Shown piece after piece: positions 23,409-29,828 of a DNA stretch of 45,624 bases (its first letter is position 1; every line of letters begins with the position of its first letter). Below the pieces are notes generated by a model. The model made no database searches, was not told the origin of the DNA, and saw nothing but the letters and a program-made list of their open reading frames with translations. Position numbers and translations under genes: made by a program. The stretch is from a virus: positions 1 through 45,624 of the IMG/VR virus record IMGVR_UViG_3300036841_000445; one strand, written 5' to 3'.

Positions 23409-24455
23409 ATGAAGCTCGCTGACTACTCGCAGAGCGTCGTCAGCCTCCGACCCCTCTTCGGCCTCGGCCCGCCGGTCCGTGAGCGCCGCGGCCAGGCCGT
23501 GCCGAAAGGAGGCATGGCCAGCCTGGATGCCGCTCTCCGCGCCGGCGGCTTCGAGGGCGTCTTCCACTACCTGGCCGGCACGTCGGGCTACGTCCGTCGC
23601 ATCGAGACGGCCACCGTCGTCGCCGGCATCCGGGCGAAGGGCTGGCCGCAGGCCGGCATCGATCTGCCCTACTCGCCAGCCAACTGCAACGGCGCAGCGG
23701 CAGCAGCGCGGGCCCGCGACACCTACGGCTTCCGGCCCGGCACCGGCTTTCAGATCTACCTCGACATCGAGCCGTCCCGGTTCCAGGCCGACCCCGGCGG
23801 CTGGCCGGGCGCGGCCGATCGCTGGTGCGACCAGATCCGCGCCGCCGGATTCGTCCCGGGCGTGTACGGCGTGGACGCCACGCTGGCCGCCTGCGCGAAC
23901 CACGCCGACCGGATCTGGCGTGCGAAGCCGGGCATGTGCGACCCGGCAGGCGCCGGCCTGGCAGCGCCGTTCTTCGCGGGCCGCCGCGCGGTCCAGTGCG
24001 GCTCCGGGGCCTGGGGCGGCGTCACGTTCGACGTCTCGTATTCGCAGTTCAACATCGCCGCGGCCCCGAGCGGGGGCGGCGGAGGAGGCGACGACTTGGC
24101 CATCACCGACCCCGAGATCGCCACCGGCATCGCGCACATGGCCGTCTACACGTTCCTGCCGGGCCTCGCCGACCCGTCGACCATGGTCGCGGACTACGCG
24201 GCCGCCCTGGAGGGTGGCCGCGGCCTCGGCGACCTCGTGCAGGAGTTGCACAACGACAGCCAGCACCCCGACCAGCAGGCGTACAACGCCCCGGCGCTGC
24301 TGGCAGCCATCCAGGCCCTGACCCAACAGGTCGCCGACCTGCAGGCACAGCTCGCCAACCTGGGACCGGGCGGCATGGTCTCAGACGACCATATCGCCGA
24401 GGTCGCCGGTGCGGCGGCGGTCGCCGAGATCGAGAAGCGACTGGAGAATGGATAG
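23409..24455 (+). CDS. Endolysin-like protein with Rv2525c/DUF1906 glycoside-hydrolase-like domain
   Basis: 348 residues, ATG at 23409 with CAGGAG upstream. Residues about 38-220: MASLDAALRAGGFEGVFHYL, then RRIETATVVAGIRAKGW, FQIYLDIEPSRF (the D-x-E strand end of a TIM-barrel), VPGVYGVDATLAAC, and AVQCGSGAWGGVTFDVSYSQ. This matches the Rv2525c-like glycoside-hydrolase-like domain found in many actinophage lysins. A Gly linker is followed by a helical C-terminal part. It opens the lysis region and should cut cell-wall glycan. No export signal, so it would need a holin. Confidence 0.75.
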   Translation: MKLADYSQSVVSLRPLFGLGPPVRERRGQAVPKGGMASLDAALRAGGFEGVFHYLAGTSGYVRRIETATVVAGIRAKGWPQAGIDLPYSPANCNGAAAAARARDTYGFRPGTGFQIYLDIEPSRFQADPGGWPGAADRWCDQIRAAGFVPGVYGVDATLAACANHADRIWRAKPGMCDPAGAGLAAPFFAGRRAVQCGSGAWGGVTFDVSYSQFNIAAAPSGGGGGGDDLAITDPEIATGIAHMAVYTFLPGLADPSTMVADYAAALEGGRGLGDLVQELHNDSQHPDQQAYNAPALLAAIQALTQQVADLQAQLANLGPGGMVSDDHIAEVAGAAAVAEIEKRLENG

Positions 24456-24501
24456 GGCCGTCGTGCGCATCGCGCTCGCGAAGCGGCTGGCCGAGTAGCG
24501 C

Positions 24502-24792
24502 ATGTTCGATCCGGCCACGCTGGAGGCCATCGCGCGCGCCGGTGGCTGGGTCTTCGCAGCCATCTCGCTGGCCGCGGCCGGCCTTCTCTTCTTCCGGGCG
24601 GTCGCCAGTGGCCAGCTGGTGCCGGGCCCGGTGCATGCACGGGTTCTGGACCAGAACGACCGCCTCAACGAGGCGGTCGCCAAGCTCACCGGGTCCGTCG
24701 ACACGTTCGCCACCCAGACCACAGGAACACTCCGGGAGCTGAGAGATGACGTCGCCGAGCTACGCGGCCTCGCGCGGCCCCGGAGGGACTGA
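24502..24792 (+). CDS. Small membrane protein with coiled coil (holin candidate)
   Basis: 96 residues, ATG at 24502. One hydrophobic segment (GGWVFAAISLAAAGLLFFRA, residues about 14-34), followed by a charged coiled coil (RVLDQNDRLNEAVAKLTGSV, TLRELRDDVAELRG) and an RPRRD tail. One-TM proteins with a coiled coil next to endolysins are common holin or Rz-like accessory proteins. Assigned on topology and place. Confidence 0.6.
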   Translation: MFDPATLEAIARAGGWVFAAISLAAAGLLFFRAVASGQLVPGPVHARVLDQNDRLNEAVAKLTGSVDTFATQTTGTLRELRDDVAELRGLARPRRD

Positions 24793-24793
24793 G

Positions 24794-24967
24794 GTGCCGC
24801 TCCTCAGCTGGCTGGCGCGGCGGCTCCGCACGGTCAGGGAGCTGGAGGCCGAGGCGGACCGGCGCGAGAAGCGGACCAGCGTGACCACCGCCAAGGCGCA
24901 CCAGGCGATCGACCGTGCCGCGCGCCTGGCCCGAGAGATGGAGCAGGCCGGACGGGCCCTCCGGTGA
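24794..24967 (+). CDS. Small basic helical protein in lysis region
   Basis: 57 residues; the GTG at 24794 is chosen because it follows the previous stop by one base and gives VPLLSWLARRLRTVRELEAE, an amphipathic helix, then ADRREKRTSVTTAKAHQAID. No membrane segment. It overlaps the next gene by four bases (GTGA). The family is not recognised; a regulator or partner of the neighbouring membrane proteins is possible. Confidence 0.5.
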   Translation: MPLLSWLARRLRTVRELEAEADRREKRTSVTTAKAHQAIDRAARLAREMEQAGRALR

Positions 24968-25254
24968 CGGCGCTGGCCTGGCTGCTCATCATCCTGTCGC
25001 CAATCGACTGGTGGGCGGCAGGCGTGGTCCTGCACGCGCTCCGGCGACATCGGGAGGCCAACGCGCTCCGCGGCCTCCTCGCGTACTTCGGGCTCACCGC
25101 CCTGGCCGCGACCGCGATCGCCGTCATCGCCCTGAACTATCTGCTGGGGATGCCGCTGCCGCGCGGCGCCGGGTTCGCCCTGCTCGCCGTGGCGCTGGTG
25201 CTGATGTCGGTGCCGGCCGGCGGCTTCCTCTTCGACCACTACCGCCGGCGCTGA
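24964..25254 (+). CDS. Three-segment membrane protein (holin-like)
   Basis: 96 residues, GTG overlapping the previous TGA. Hydrophobic segments: LAWLLIILSPIDWWAAGVVL, LLAYFGLTALAATAIAVIAL and GFALLAVALVLMSVPAGGFL, with a positively charged end (DHYRRR). Segment number and length suit a class I holin. Several other membrane proteins compete for that role here (24502, 26196, 26543), so which one times lysis is unknown. Confidence 0.6.
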   Translation: MTALAWLLIILSPIDWWAAGVVLHALRRHREANALRGLLAYFGLTALAATAIAVIALNYLLGMPLPRGAGFALLAVALVLMSVPAGGFLFDHYRRR

Positions 25255-25284
25255 GCCGGCCGCAGCCCACACGACGGAGGTCCC

Positions 25285-26181
25285 ATGCCCACCCGCTACT
25301 TCGGCCTGCTTCCCGATCGGTTCGACGAGCGCGACCTGCTGCTGCACCAGCACGTCAGCCTGCCGCTGGCGGCCGCCCTGCCGCCCAGCGTCGACCTGCG
25401 CGCCACCGGCGCGCTCGCGGACCCGATCTTCGACCAGGGCGAGCTGGGGAGCTGCACGGCGAACGCCATCGCCGCGGCGCTGATGTACGCCCAGCGCGCG
25501 CAGCGGCTGCTGCAGCACGTCACGCCGGCGCGGCTCGCGCTCTACTACTGGGAGCGGGTCATCGAGGGCTCGACGTCGGAGGACGCCGGCGCCGAGCTCC
25601 GCGACGGCCTGAAGGTGGTGGCCGGGAAGCCGGGCTACGTCGACGAGACCGAGTGGCCGTACGACGTCGCGCGCTTCGCCGACGATCCGGGCCCTGCCGT
25701 CGCCGTGGACGCCGCCAAGGACCACGCGACGAAGTACATGCGCGTGAGCGTCAACGCCACGGCCATGAAGCAGGCCCTGGCCGCGGGGTTCCCGGTCGTC
25801 GTCGGGTTCGACGTCTACGGCCCCATCCAGTCGGACGAGGTCGCGCAGACCGGCGTGCTGCCGATGCCGACTCCCGGCGAGCAGGCCGTCGGCGGCCACG
25901 CCGTGCTGCTGGTCGGCTACGACGACGCGGCGCGGACCTGGCTGTGCCGGAACTCGTGGGGCGACGGCTGGGGCCAGGGCGGCTACTTCACCGTCCCCTA
26001 CGGCTACCTCGACAGCGCCGCGTTCGCGACCGACTTCTGGACCATCCAGCTGGTGGCCGAGGGCTCCAGCCCGACACCGCCGGCGCCGCCTACGCCCACC
26101 GATCCCCTGCACGAGCTGGCTGCGGTCCTGCGCCAGTTCGCGACCAACATCACCTCGTGGCTCTCAAGCCACGACCTGTAG
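25285..26181 (+). CDS. Papain-family (C1) cysteine peptidase
   Basis: 298 residues, ATG at 25285 preceded by GGAGG. Catalytic residues in the right order: Cys in FDQGELGSCTANAIAAALMY (about residue 57), His in VGGHAVLLVGYDD (about 204), Asn in CRNSWGDGWGQGGYF (about 224). The N-terminal SVDLRATG and the GSC motif are typical of bacterial C1A peptidases. A Pro/Thr linker at the end leads to a helical tail. No signal peptide. Its place between membrane proteins of the lysis cassette suggests a lytic or envelope-protein-cleaving role, which is unusual for a siphophage. Confidence 0.85.
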   Translation: MPTRYFGLLPDRFDERDLLLHQHVSLPLAAALPPSVDLRATGALADPIFDQGELGSCTANAIAAALMYAQRAQRLLQHVTPARLALYYWERVIEGSTSEDAGAELRDGLKVVAGKPGYVDETEWPYDVARFADDPGPAVAVDAAKDHATKYMRVSVNATAMKQALAAGFPVVVGFDVYGPIQSDEVAQTGVLPMPTPGEQAVGGHAVLLVGYDDAARTWLCRNSWGDGWGQGGYFTVPYGYLDSAAFATDFWTIQLVAEGSSPTPPAPPTPTDPLHELAAVLRQFATNITSWLSSHDL

Positions 26182-26195
26182 GAGGACCAGTCCCG

Positions 26196-26546
26196 ATGAA
26201 CCAGTACCTCAAGTTCTTCTCGGCCGCCGCGCTGGCGATCGTGAGCGTGATCGTCGCGCAGTTCAACGACGGCAAGATCACGGCTGCCGAGTGGGTCGTG
26301 ATCGCGACGGCGACCGCCAACGCGGTCAACACGTACCTGGTCCCGAACCTGCCCGGGGCCGTCTCCTCGGTGCTGAAGCTGCTGGTGGTGGCCGTGGGCG
26401 CAGTGACGGCCGGGCTGACCGCCCAGGTCATCAGCGGCGGGCTGTCGCAGACCGAGATCGTCACGCTGGCGCTGCTGGCCGTACAGGCCCTGCTCGTCTA
26501 CCTGGCGCCGAACACGCAGCCGAGCCCCGCCGCCTTCCAGCGGTGA
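26196..26546 (+). CDS. Holin-like membrane protein
   Basis: 116 residues, ATG at 26196 with TAGGAGGA upstream, the best ribosome site of the cassette. Three hydrophobic stretches: FFSAAALAIVSVIVAQFND, WVVIATATANAVNTYLVPNL and LKLLVVAVGAVTAGLTAQVI with LALLAVQALLVYLAPNTQ. The first helix followed by NDGKITAAEWVVI is often seen in r1t/actinophage holin-type proteins. Overlaps the next gene by four bases. Confidence 0.65.
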   Translation: MNQYLKFFSAAALAIVSVIVAQFNDGKITAAEWVVIATATANAVNTYLVPNLPGAVSSVLKLLVVAVGAVTAGLTAQVISGGLSQTEIVTLALLAVQALLVYLAPNTQPSPAAFQR

Positions 26547-26686
26547 GCTGGCCGACGGGCCTGGGCGCCGTGGTGGCGGTCGTCGTCCTGGTGCTGGCCA
26601 TCCTGCTGGCCCTGGGCGTGCTGCCGTTCACGCCGCTCATCGTCGGCATCCTCATCGCACTCGTGGCAGCCGCGCGGCTGCTCTGA
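26543..26686 (+). CDS. Small hydrophobic protein, end of lysis operon
   Basis: 47 residues, GTG overlapping the previous stop. Two hydrophobic stretches (LGAVVAVVVLVLAILLALGV and FTPLIVGILIALVAAARL) with almost no charged residues. Possibly an antiholin or holin partner. It is the last gene before the terminator at 26709. Confidence 0.55.
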   Translation: MSWPTGLGAVVAVVVLVLAILLALGVLPFTPLIVGILIALVAAARLL

Positions 26687-26708
26687 TCCGGAACCTCTTC
26701 GGTGGGCT

Positions 26709-26746
26709 GGCCCCGGTTCTGCCTCACGGCGGGCCGGGGTCTTCTT
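26709..26746 (+). terminator. Rho-independent-type terminator after late/lysis operon
   Basis: Stem GGCCCCGG (26709-26716) pairs with CCGGGGTC (26734-26741) with one G-T pair; the 17-base loop is followed by TTCTT. It lies 23 bases after the last rightward gene and just before a leftward tRNA and gene, where a stop between converging transcripts is expected. Confidence 0.65.
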
Positions 26747-26754
26747 CGCGTCTG

Positions 26755-26836
26755 TCGGCGGGGCGGGACTCGAACCCGCACGGCCCTCAGCCAGCCGGGT
26801 TTAAGCCGGCCGCGTCTCCCGTTCCGCCACCCGCCG
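26755..26836 (-). tRNA. tRNA-Leu (anticodon UAA)
   Basis: Read on the minus strand: acceptor CGGCGGG pairs perfectly with CCCGCCG at the 3' end, followed by discriminator A. D stem GCG/CGC with a loop bearing GGAACGGGAGA. Anticodon stem GCCGG/CCGGC with loop CUUAAAC, anticodon UAA. A long variable arm marks class II, and the T arm is GCGGG-UUCGAGU-CCCGC. No CCA is encoded. Length 82 nt. The UAA isoacceptor reads UUA, the rarest Leu codon in high-GC genomes. Its 5' end abuts the stop of the TPR gene with no gap. Confidence 0.95.
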
Positions 26837-27889
26837 TCAGGTCGCGATCATCGCCTCGTCGAGCCGGCGCACGGCCGGCTCCCAGGCGTGGAACGCGAGG
26901 TCGCGCTCGCGGACGCCGCGGATGCGCAGCTGCCGGTCGACGAGCCCGGCGGCGCGGGCCCGCGGCCACGCGTCCGTCAGCAGGGAGCACGCGTGCTCGA
27001 GCTCGCCGAGACGGGCGTAGGCGCTGGCCATGTCCGTGCTCGCCGCGATCCGGTCCGACTCCAGCTCGCGCGGGTACTCATCGATGACCTGCTCGAGGAT
27101 GGGCACCGCCTCCGACGGCCGGCCGCCCAGCAGGTAGATATTGCCCACGAAGGCCCTGTTCAGGGTCTCCGGCCAGGTCAGGCCGTACAGGTCGCGCGAC
27201 GGCGCGTGGCCGCGCGCCCAGGCCGCGGCGACGCGTTCGACGTAGGTCAGCGCCGCGTCCATCTCGCCGGCGACGGCGTGCTCCTCGGCCTGGCGCAGCA
27301 GGACCTGCGCGACGAGCGCGATCGGGGCGCCGACGTCGAGCAGCCGCTCCGCCTTGTCGAGCAGCTCGCGGACCTTCGCCGGGCTCTGGAGCGCCTTCCC
27401 GCGCTGGACAGCGCTGTCGATGTCCGCGTTCCAGGTCAGGGCCAGCGCGCGCAGGTTATCGTCGCCCGCCTCCAGCGCCCAGATGTCCGCCGCGATGAAG
27501 GAGTTCGCCGCCTTGTAGTCGTTCCCGACGAAGCGGTACGCGAGCCCGGCCATCGCGGCGGCGCGCGACGCGACCTGCTGGAGCTGGCGCTGGTGCAGCG
27601 GCGGCGCCTGGGGGACCAGGCTGCCGACGATGGACGCCAGACCCTCGGCGTAGCGGAGGAGCGGCAGCGGCTCCAGCTCGTGCCAGTGCTCGTACAGGCG
27701 CCGGCAGACGGTGTCGAGGTCCTCGACCAGCCTCGCGCCGATCTTCACCCGCTTGCCGATCGACTCCATGAAGGCGATCTGCGCCCAGATGCCGAGACCC
27801 GCCAGCGTCGCCGCGTCACGAAGGAACTCGCGCCTGATCATCTCCGCCTCGCTGGTGCCGCCCGCCAGGATCACTTCCCACTTTTCCAC
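26837..27889 (-). CDS. TPR-repeat protein without HTH (regulator-like)
   Basis: 350 residues, GTG at 27889. An initial MIRREFLRDAATLAGLG segment is the type of linker that follows the HTH in actinobacterial XRE/TPR regulators, but there is no HTH ahead of it. The rest is helical repeats: QVASRAAAMAGLAYRFVGND, YKAANSFIAADIWALEAGDD, KVRELLDKAERLLDVG, SEAVPILEQVIDEYPRELES, MASAYARLGELEHACSLLTD. Such TPR folds bind peptides or partner proteins, as in Rap/AimR-type receptors. It follows two membrane-protein genes in one leftward operon, and its stop touches a tRNA. Regulator or sensor role is inference. Confidence 0.75.
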   Translation of the reverse strand: MEKWEVILAGGTSEAEMIRREFLRDAATLAGLGIWAQIAFMESIGKRVKIGARLVEDLDTVCRRLYEHWHELEPLPLLRYAEGLASIVGSLVPQAPPLHQRQLQQVASRAAAMAGLAYRFVGNDYKAANSFIAADIWALEAGDDNLRALALTWNADIDSAVQRGKALQSPAKVRELLDKAERLLDVGAPIALVAQVLLRQAEEHAVAGEMDAALTYVERVAAAWARGHAPSRDLYGLTWPETLNRAFVGNIYLLGGRPSEAVPILEQVIDEYPRELESDRIAASTDMASAYARLGELEHACSLLTDAWPRARAAGLVDRQLRIRGVRERDLAFHAWEPAVRRLDEAMIAT

Positions 27890-27892
27890 AGC

Positions 27893-28240
27893 TCAGCACG
27901 CCTCGCAAGCTGGCGGTTCCGCGGACTGCGGCGCGCCGAGCGCGGCGATCACCTGCTGGGCGGGGTGCTGGGCGCGCGCGAAGGACGGCGGGCCGAGGGC
28001 GCGGTCGACCAGCAGCATGCTGGTCGGGAACACGCCGGCCGCGACCGCGAGGCACGGCGACCAGGGGACGCGGATGCGCTTGGCGGGCCGCGTTCGCCGT
28101 ATCCACTTCGGCGCCAAGACGAGCTCGGCCAGTAGCGCCAGGACGAGGTAGAGCAGGGCGAGGAGGAAGATCAGGGGCACCCGCCACGCCAGGGATCCCG
28201 GGCCCGTGGTCAGCCAGCCGCGCAGGCGAGGCGGGATCAC
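27893..28240 (-). CDS. Two-segment membrane protein in the leftward operon
   Basis: 115 residues; GTG at 28240, overlapping the TGA of the small gene upstream (GTGA). Hydrophobic segments VPLIFLLALLYLVLALLAEL and PCLAVAAGVFPTSMLLVD, joined by a basic loop (PKWIRRTRPAKRIR). The C-terminal 40 residues are Ala/Pro/Gln rich and end ACEAC. The TPR gene starts four bases after its stop. The family is not recognised; a lysogeny-expressed envelope protein or a partner of the TPR protein are the options. Confidence 0.6.
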   Translation of the reverse strand: MIPPRLRGWLTTGPGSLAWRVPLIFLLALLYLVLALLAELVLAPKWIRRTRPAKRIRVPWSPCLAVAAGVFPTSMLLVDRALGPPSFARAQHPAQQVIAALGAPQSAEPPACEAC

Positions 28241-28350
28241 AGCGAGAGCCCCAGTGTGATCAGAGCGAGGCCGAGGGCGGCAGTCGCCATGCCCACGACG
28301 AAGATCAAGTCCGTCTGGTCGAGCTGTCCCGCGCGCCGTGCCGTCCGCAT
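28237..28350 (-). CDS. 37-residue single-pass membrane peptide
   Basis: ATG at 28350; the product is a basic head (MRTARRAGQLDQTD) followed by one hydrophobic segment (LIFVVGMATAALGLALITLG). Its TGA overlaps the next GTG. First gene of the leftward three-gene operon that ends with the TPR protein. A peptide of this size next to a TPR protein is also a candidate partner or signal precursor, but there is no direct evidence. Confidence 0.5.
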   Translation of the reverse strand: MRTARRAGQLDQTDLIFVVGMATAALGLALITLGLSL

Positions 28351-28483
28351 CGCCTCGCCCTCCGGCGGAGTGGACCGGGTCGGGCTGCACCCCTACCCGG
28401 TCATCCCCCGCCGATCGAGGACCGGCGTCCCGTTCCCGCCGTGCAGAGCGGTTCCGCCCTGTGGTGGTCCCGGCCAGGGCTGC

Positions 28484-28546
28484 TTGACAGCCTACTCGTT
28501 GGGAACATCCGGTGCAAGTGGAACATCAGGAACGACAGGAACACAT
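28484..28546 (+). promoter_or_regulatory. TTGACA box and five 9-bp iterated repeats
   Basis: TTGACA at 28484-28489 is followed at 28502-28546 by five phased nonamers: GGAACATCC, GGTGCAAGT, GGAACATCA, GGAACGACA, GGAACACAT. The repeat lies 34 bases before the ATG at 28580 and between divergent genes. It probably binds a regulator made nearby. No convincing -10 was found at 16-18 bases. The rest of 28351-28579 shows no gene. Confidence 0.55.
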
Positions 28547-28579
28547 GGTTTAGCAGGTGAGACATAGCCTCATCGGTGC

Positions 28580-28780
28580 ATGCCGGACGAGGAGCTGGAA
28601 GAGGGGGAGCTGCTGAGCACGACGCAGGCGGCCCGCATCCTGAGCGTGGACCGTCACACCGTGGTGCGGTGGATCACCCAGCACCAGCTCGATGCGATCC
28701 GGCTGCCGAGCGGCGTCTACCGGATCCGGCGCGCCGACATACGGAAGATGCTGGAGAGAGGAAGGGAGGAGGACTTGTAG
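28580..28780 (+). CDS. Small HTH (excisionase/MerR-type) DNA-binding protein
   Basis: 66 residues, ATG at 28580. After an acidic head (PDEELEEGE) it has LLSTTQAARILSVDRHTVVR and WITQHQLDAIRLPSGVYRIR, RADIRKMLE. The T..AA..L.V...TV.rWi....l...r...G..Ri...di.k.l order is the helix-turn-helix plus wing of the excisionase/HTH_17 family. It stands at the edge of the regulatory region and may act as a Cro- or Xis-like switch protein. A second protein of the same family is next to integrase (39650). Confidence 0.75.
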   Translation: MPDEELEEGELLSTTQAARILSVDRHTVVRWITQHQLDAIRLPSGVYRIRRADIRKMLERGREEDL

Positions 28781-28838
28781 GTCATGCTAGCGGTTTTGCG
28801 GACAGCGTTGCTATCAACGACTTACCCTACCTGACGGC

Positions 28839-29006
28839 ATGGCATGGCCGAAGGGCGTCGCACGTCCGCAGAAGGATCGAGACGCGATTGCGCGCGGCAA
28901 GACGGGTCAGGCCGCCTCGGCGTCACACCGCCAGGCGATCAGCGAGGGCCTGAAGCGCCTCTGGCTCCGACGGAAGTCTGGAGGGGGAACCGCCGGGGGC
29001 CAGTAA
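28839..29006 (+). CDS. Small basic NUMOD3-like protein (55 residues)
   Basis: ATG at 28839. The product reads MAWPKGVARPQKDRDAIARG, KTGQAASASHRQAISEGLKR, LWLRRKSGGG. The HRQAISEGLKRLW stretch is like the NUMOD3-type DNA-binding motif (.e.r.kiSe.lk). It is basic throughout and likely binds DNA. Weak ribosome site. Its last 68 bases overlap the 3' end of the leftward XRE gene. Bases 28781-28838 hold a small inverted repeat (CGTTG-CTAT-CAACG, 28806-28819) but no other gene. Confidence 0.5.
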   Translation: MAWPKGVARPQKDRDAIARGKTGQAASASHRQAISEGLKRLWLRRKSGGGTAGGQ

Positions 29007-29328
29007 GCCACGCGCCCAGGGCGGCCACGACGTCGTGGCCCCCCTGCTCCATTGCGCGGCACAGGATGTCCCCGGGCGGCGCGATCACGCCCGCCTCGTA
29101 CGCCTCGATGGTCTCCGCCAGCAGCCCGGGATTCCGCGGGCTGCTCTCGTTGATGGCCGCGGCGAAGGCTGACGTGCTCATGTGCGCGCGCCGGCGGGCC
29201 TCGGCCATCACCTCGCGCAGAACGTCCTCGATCGTTCGAGGCTCAGCCTCGAACTCCACCCGCAACACTCTCACCTCGAACGCCTCCATCAGGGGCACAC
29301 GCCCCCTCTCTCTCTTCCGAACCGGCAT
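28939..29328 (-). CDS. XRE-type HTH regulator
   Basis: 129 residues with ATG at 29328. Head MPVRKRERGRVPLMEAFE, then EDVLREVMAEARRRAHMSTS, AFAAAINESSPRNPGLLAET, IEAYEAGVIAPPGDILCRAM. This fits the XRE helix-turn-helix: l...R.......s...fA.ai.......l....I..yE.G...P..dil.ra. The start could lie at a later Met (MEAFEV). It is transcribed leftward with the repressor-like gene at 29375 and probably takes part in the lysis-lysogeny choice. The C-terminal 25 residues overlap the small rightward gene. Confidence 0.65.
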   Translation of the reverse strand: MPVRKRERGRVPLMEAFEVRVLRVEFEAEPRTIEDVLREVMAEARRRAHMSTSAFAAAINESSPRNPGLLAETIEAYEAGVIAPPGDILCRAMEQGGHDVVAALGAWLTGPRRFPLQTSVGARGASGPR

Positions 29329-29374
29329 GCCAGTGTAAAGCCGACCTGTCAGGTTGGGAAACGTGACGTTCGTC

Positions 29375-29746
29375 CTAGTTGCCGTCCGCGGTACCCACGC
29401 TCCTTGGGAATTCCATGGGTTTCTGTCCCTGGAGTGCCAAGAGGCGCTGCACGTGCTCCTGCACGATCGCCAGGTGCACGCGCACCTCGCGGAGCTGGTC
29501 CTGGAGGGCGCGCCGGTCCTCCTCGTCGAGCGCGAACTCGTCAAGGCTCAGCTTCCATGCCTGGGCGATCTTGAATAAGAGCCACGATGGAGGATCGTTC
29601 GTGCCAGAGATCCAGAAGTCCACCGTCGAGCGGCTCGGCGTCTTCCCGTAGAGCGGCCGAACGCGCTCGCGAAACTCATCACGCGAGCCCCAGTGATTGC
29701 AGGCGTGCTCGATGAACCGACCTGCCGGCGGTCGTGAATCCTCCAT
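29375..29746 (-). CDS. Repressor-like HTH protein with C-terminal coiled coil
   Basis: 123 residues, ATG at 29746. SRDEFRERVRPLYGKTPSRS, TVDFWISGTNDPPSWLLFKI, AQAWKLSLDEFALDEED follow an XRE-like HTH (the VDFWI...NDPP...l.kIa.a..ls.dEf part), then RALQDQLREVRVHLAIVQEH, VQRLLALQG forms a coiled coil fit for dimerisation. It is divergent to the early operon and the operator palindromes lie between, which makes it the best candidate for the lysogeny repressor. No LexA-type autocleavage domain is present. Confidence 0.65.
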   Translation of the reverse strand: MEDSRPPAGRFIEHACNHWGSRDEFRERVRPLYGKTPSRSTVDFWISGTNDPPSWLLFKIAQAWKLSLDEFALDEEDRRALQDQLREVRVHLAIVQEHVQRLLALQGQKPMEFPRSVGTADGN

Positions 29747-29751
29747 CTAGC

Positions 29752-29775
29752 CGCTACCGAGGGTAGCGCCTACCC
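29752..29775. promoter_or_regulatory. Overlapping operator palindromes (CTACC/GGTAG)
   Basis: CGCTACC-GAG-GGTAGCG (29752-29768) overlaps GGGTAG-CGC-CTACCC (29761-29775), giving three regularly spaced half-sites. A further GAGTAG lies at 29782-29787. They fill the gap between the repressor-like gene and the rightward promoter, so they are the likely operators. Confidence 0.7.
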
Positions 29776-29791
29776 AAATCTGAGTAGCCCC

Positions 29792-29819
29792 TTGACGCCG
29801 CCCTGATCATGGGTATAGG
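29792..29819 (+). promoter_or_regulatory. Rightward early promoter
   Basis: TTGACG (29792-29797), a 16-bp spacer and TATAGG (29814-29819), a good sigma-70-type match in a very GC-rich genome. The expected start is near 29826, within a few bases of the ATG at 29829, so the first gene would be leaderless or nearly so. The -35 lies 17 bases after the operator palindromes. Confidence 0.65.
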
Positions 29820-29828
29820 GTGCGATCC

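Noticed and set aside
24448-24498. 16-codon frame between lysin and holin candidate
   Set aside because: Too short, no ribosome site and no overlap with the next start.
24760-26112. Long minus-strand frame opposite the peptidase
   Set aside because: The plus strand encodes a recognisable peptidase with a full catalytic set; the minus frame is a compositional shadow.
26755-26836. tRNA considered as a duplicated attB/attP fragment
   Set aside because: It is a whole, well-paired tRNA 13 kb from int, while a better attP lies next to int.
26702-28135. Long plus-strand frame opposite the TPR gene
   Set aside because: It reads through the tRNA complement and consists of Arg/Val/Gln-rich shadow; the minus strand gives TPR helices.
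28484-28489. TTGACA considered as a complete promoter
   Set aside because: No convincing -10 box at 15-19 bases downstream; kept only as part of a regulatory region.
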